64,000 bases of DNA, taken from assembly GCA_964035545.1 (NCBI GenBank), contig OZ037767.1, positions 23,765,128 to 23,829,127 on the forward strand, in the 5' to 3' direction. Each line of letters begins with the position of its first letter. Position 1 is the first letter of the stretch. Under the pieces are notes generated by a model. It was not told where the DNA came from and made no database searches. It saw only the letters and a program-made list of their open reading frames with translations. Positions 63,980-64,000 of this stretch are shown here, piece after piece. Position numbers and translations under genes: made by a program. The DNA is from Bugula neritina. Lineage: Eukaryota; Bryozoa; Gymnolaemata; Cheilostomatida; Bugulidae.

Positions 63980-64000
63980 GACCTTGAAAACCTTTCCAAA
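63980..64000 (+). other. Possible exon start of a further gene
   Basis: TTCAATTTTTAG (acceptor-like) precedes an open stretch readable as DLENLSK that runs off the window. Far too short to identify. Confidence 0.2.

Overview
This is eukaryotic, animal-type DNA. It is AT-rich (impression by eye, not counted), its genes are split by GT-AG introns, and nearly every recognisable gene is the orthologue of a human gene: BLOC1S3, UBE2J1, ISCU, a taxilin, NDUFB5, PDE6D, C1orf50 and C11orf65/MFI. An eight-exon glutathionyl-hydroquinone reductase, an enzyme best known from bacteria, fungi and plants, sits among them. That mix suggests an invertebrate, and I would guess an early-branching one such as a sponge or cnidarian; this placement is inference only. 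I built the exon models by hand from splice consensus, phase continuity and protein family resemblance. All models described as complete keep phase at every junction and sum to a whole number of codons.

Layout, left to right: the 3' end of a membrane-protein gene (+, 124-1935); a repeat-rich gap with a LINE fragment; BLOC1S3 (+, 6877-9813); UBE2J1 (+, 11128-14871); the glutathionyl-hydroquinone reductase (+, 16069-19980); ISCU (+, 22701-31236), whose 6.9-kb first intron holds a complete antisense LTR retrotransposon; a Sushi-domain membrane protein (+, 32597-34784, 5' end unresolved); taxilin (-, 35125-41237); NDUFB5 (+, 42309-46904); PDE6D (-, 47748-51013); C1orf50/DUF2452 (+, 53553-54959); C11orf65/MFI (+, 56052-61391); and a last 2.6 kb with a SINE copy and a possible first exon piece of another gene at the very end. 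Taxilin/NDUFB5 and PDE6D/C1orf50 are divergent pairs; the Sushi gene/taxilin and NDUFB5/PDE6D are convergent.

The genes are independent housekeeping and trafficking functions, not a pathway. Three concern mitochondria (ISCU, NDUFB5, probably MFI), and three concern membrane traffic or ER quality control (BLOC1S3, taxilin, UBE2J1).

The most unusual object is the retrotransposon at 23129-28384. It has 352-bp LTRs that look identical, a tRNA-Leu primer binding site, gag with a CCHC knuckle, a protease reached by what looks like a textbook -1 frameshift signal (GTTAAAC, 4-nt spacer, 11-bp GC-rich stem), an integrase HHCC fragment, and a 3' ORF encoding zinc fingers plus a probable coiled coil. 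No reverse transcriptase, RNase H or integrase core is visible, so it is probably a young, non-autonomous element mobilised in trans. A second theme is that tandem repeats straddle exon-intron borders and multiply splice sites: six in-frame donors in UBE2J1 and three acceptor copies in taxilin. Introns also hold MITEs, tRNA-derived SINEs and degenerate simple-sequence tracts.
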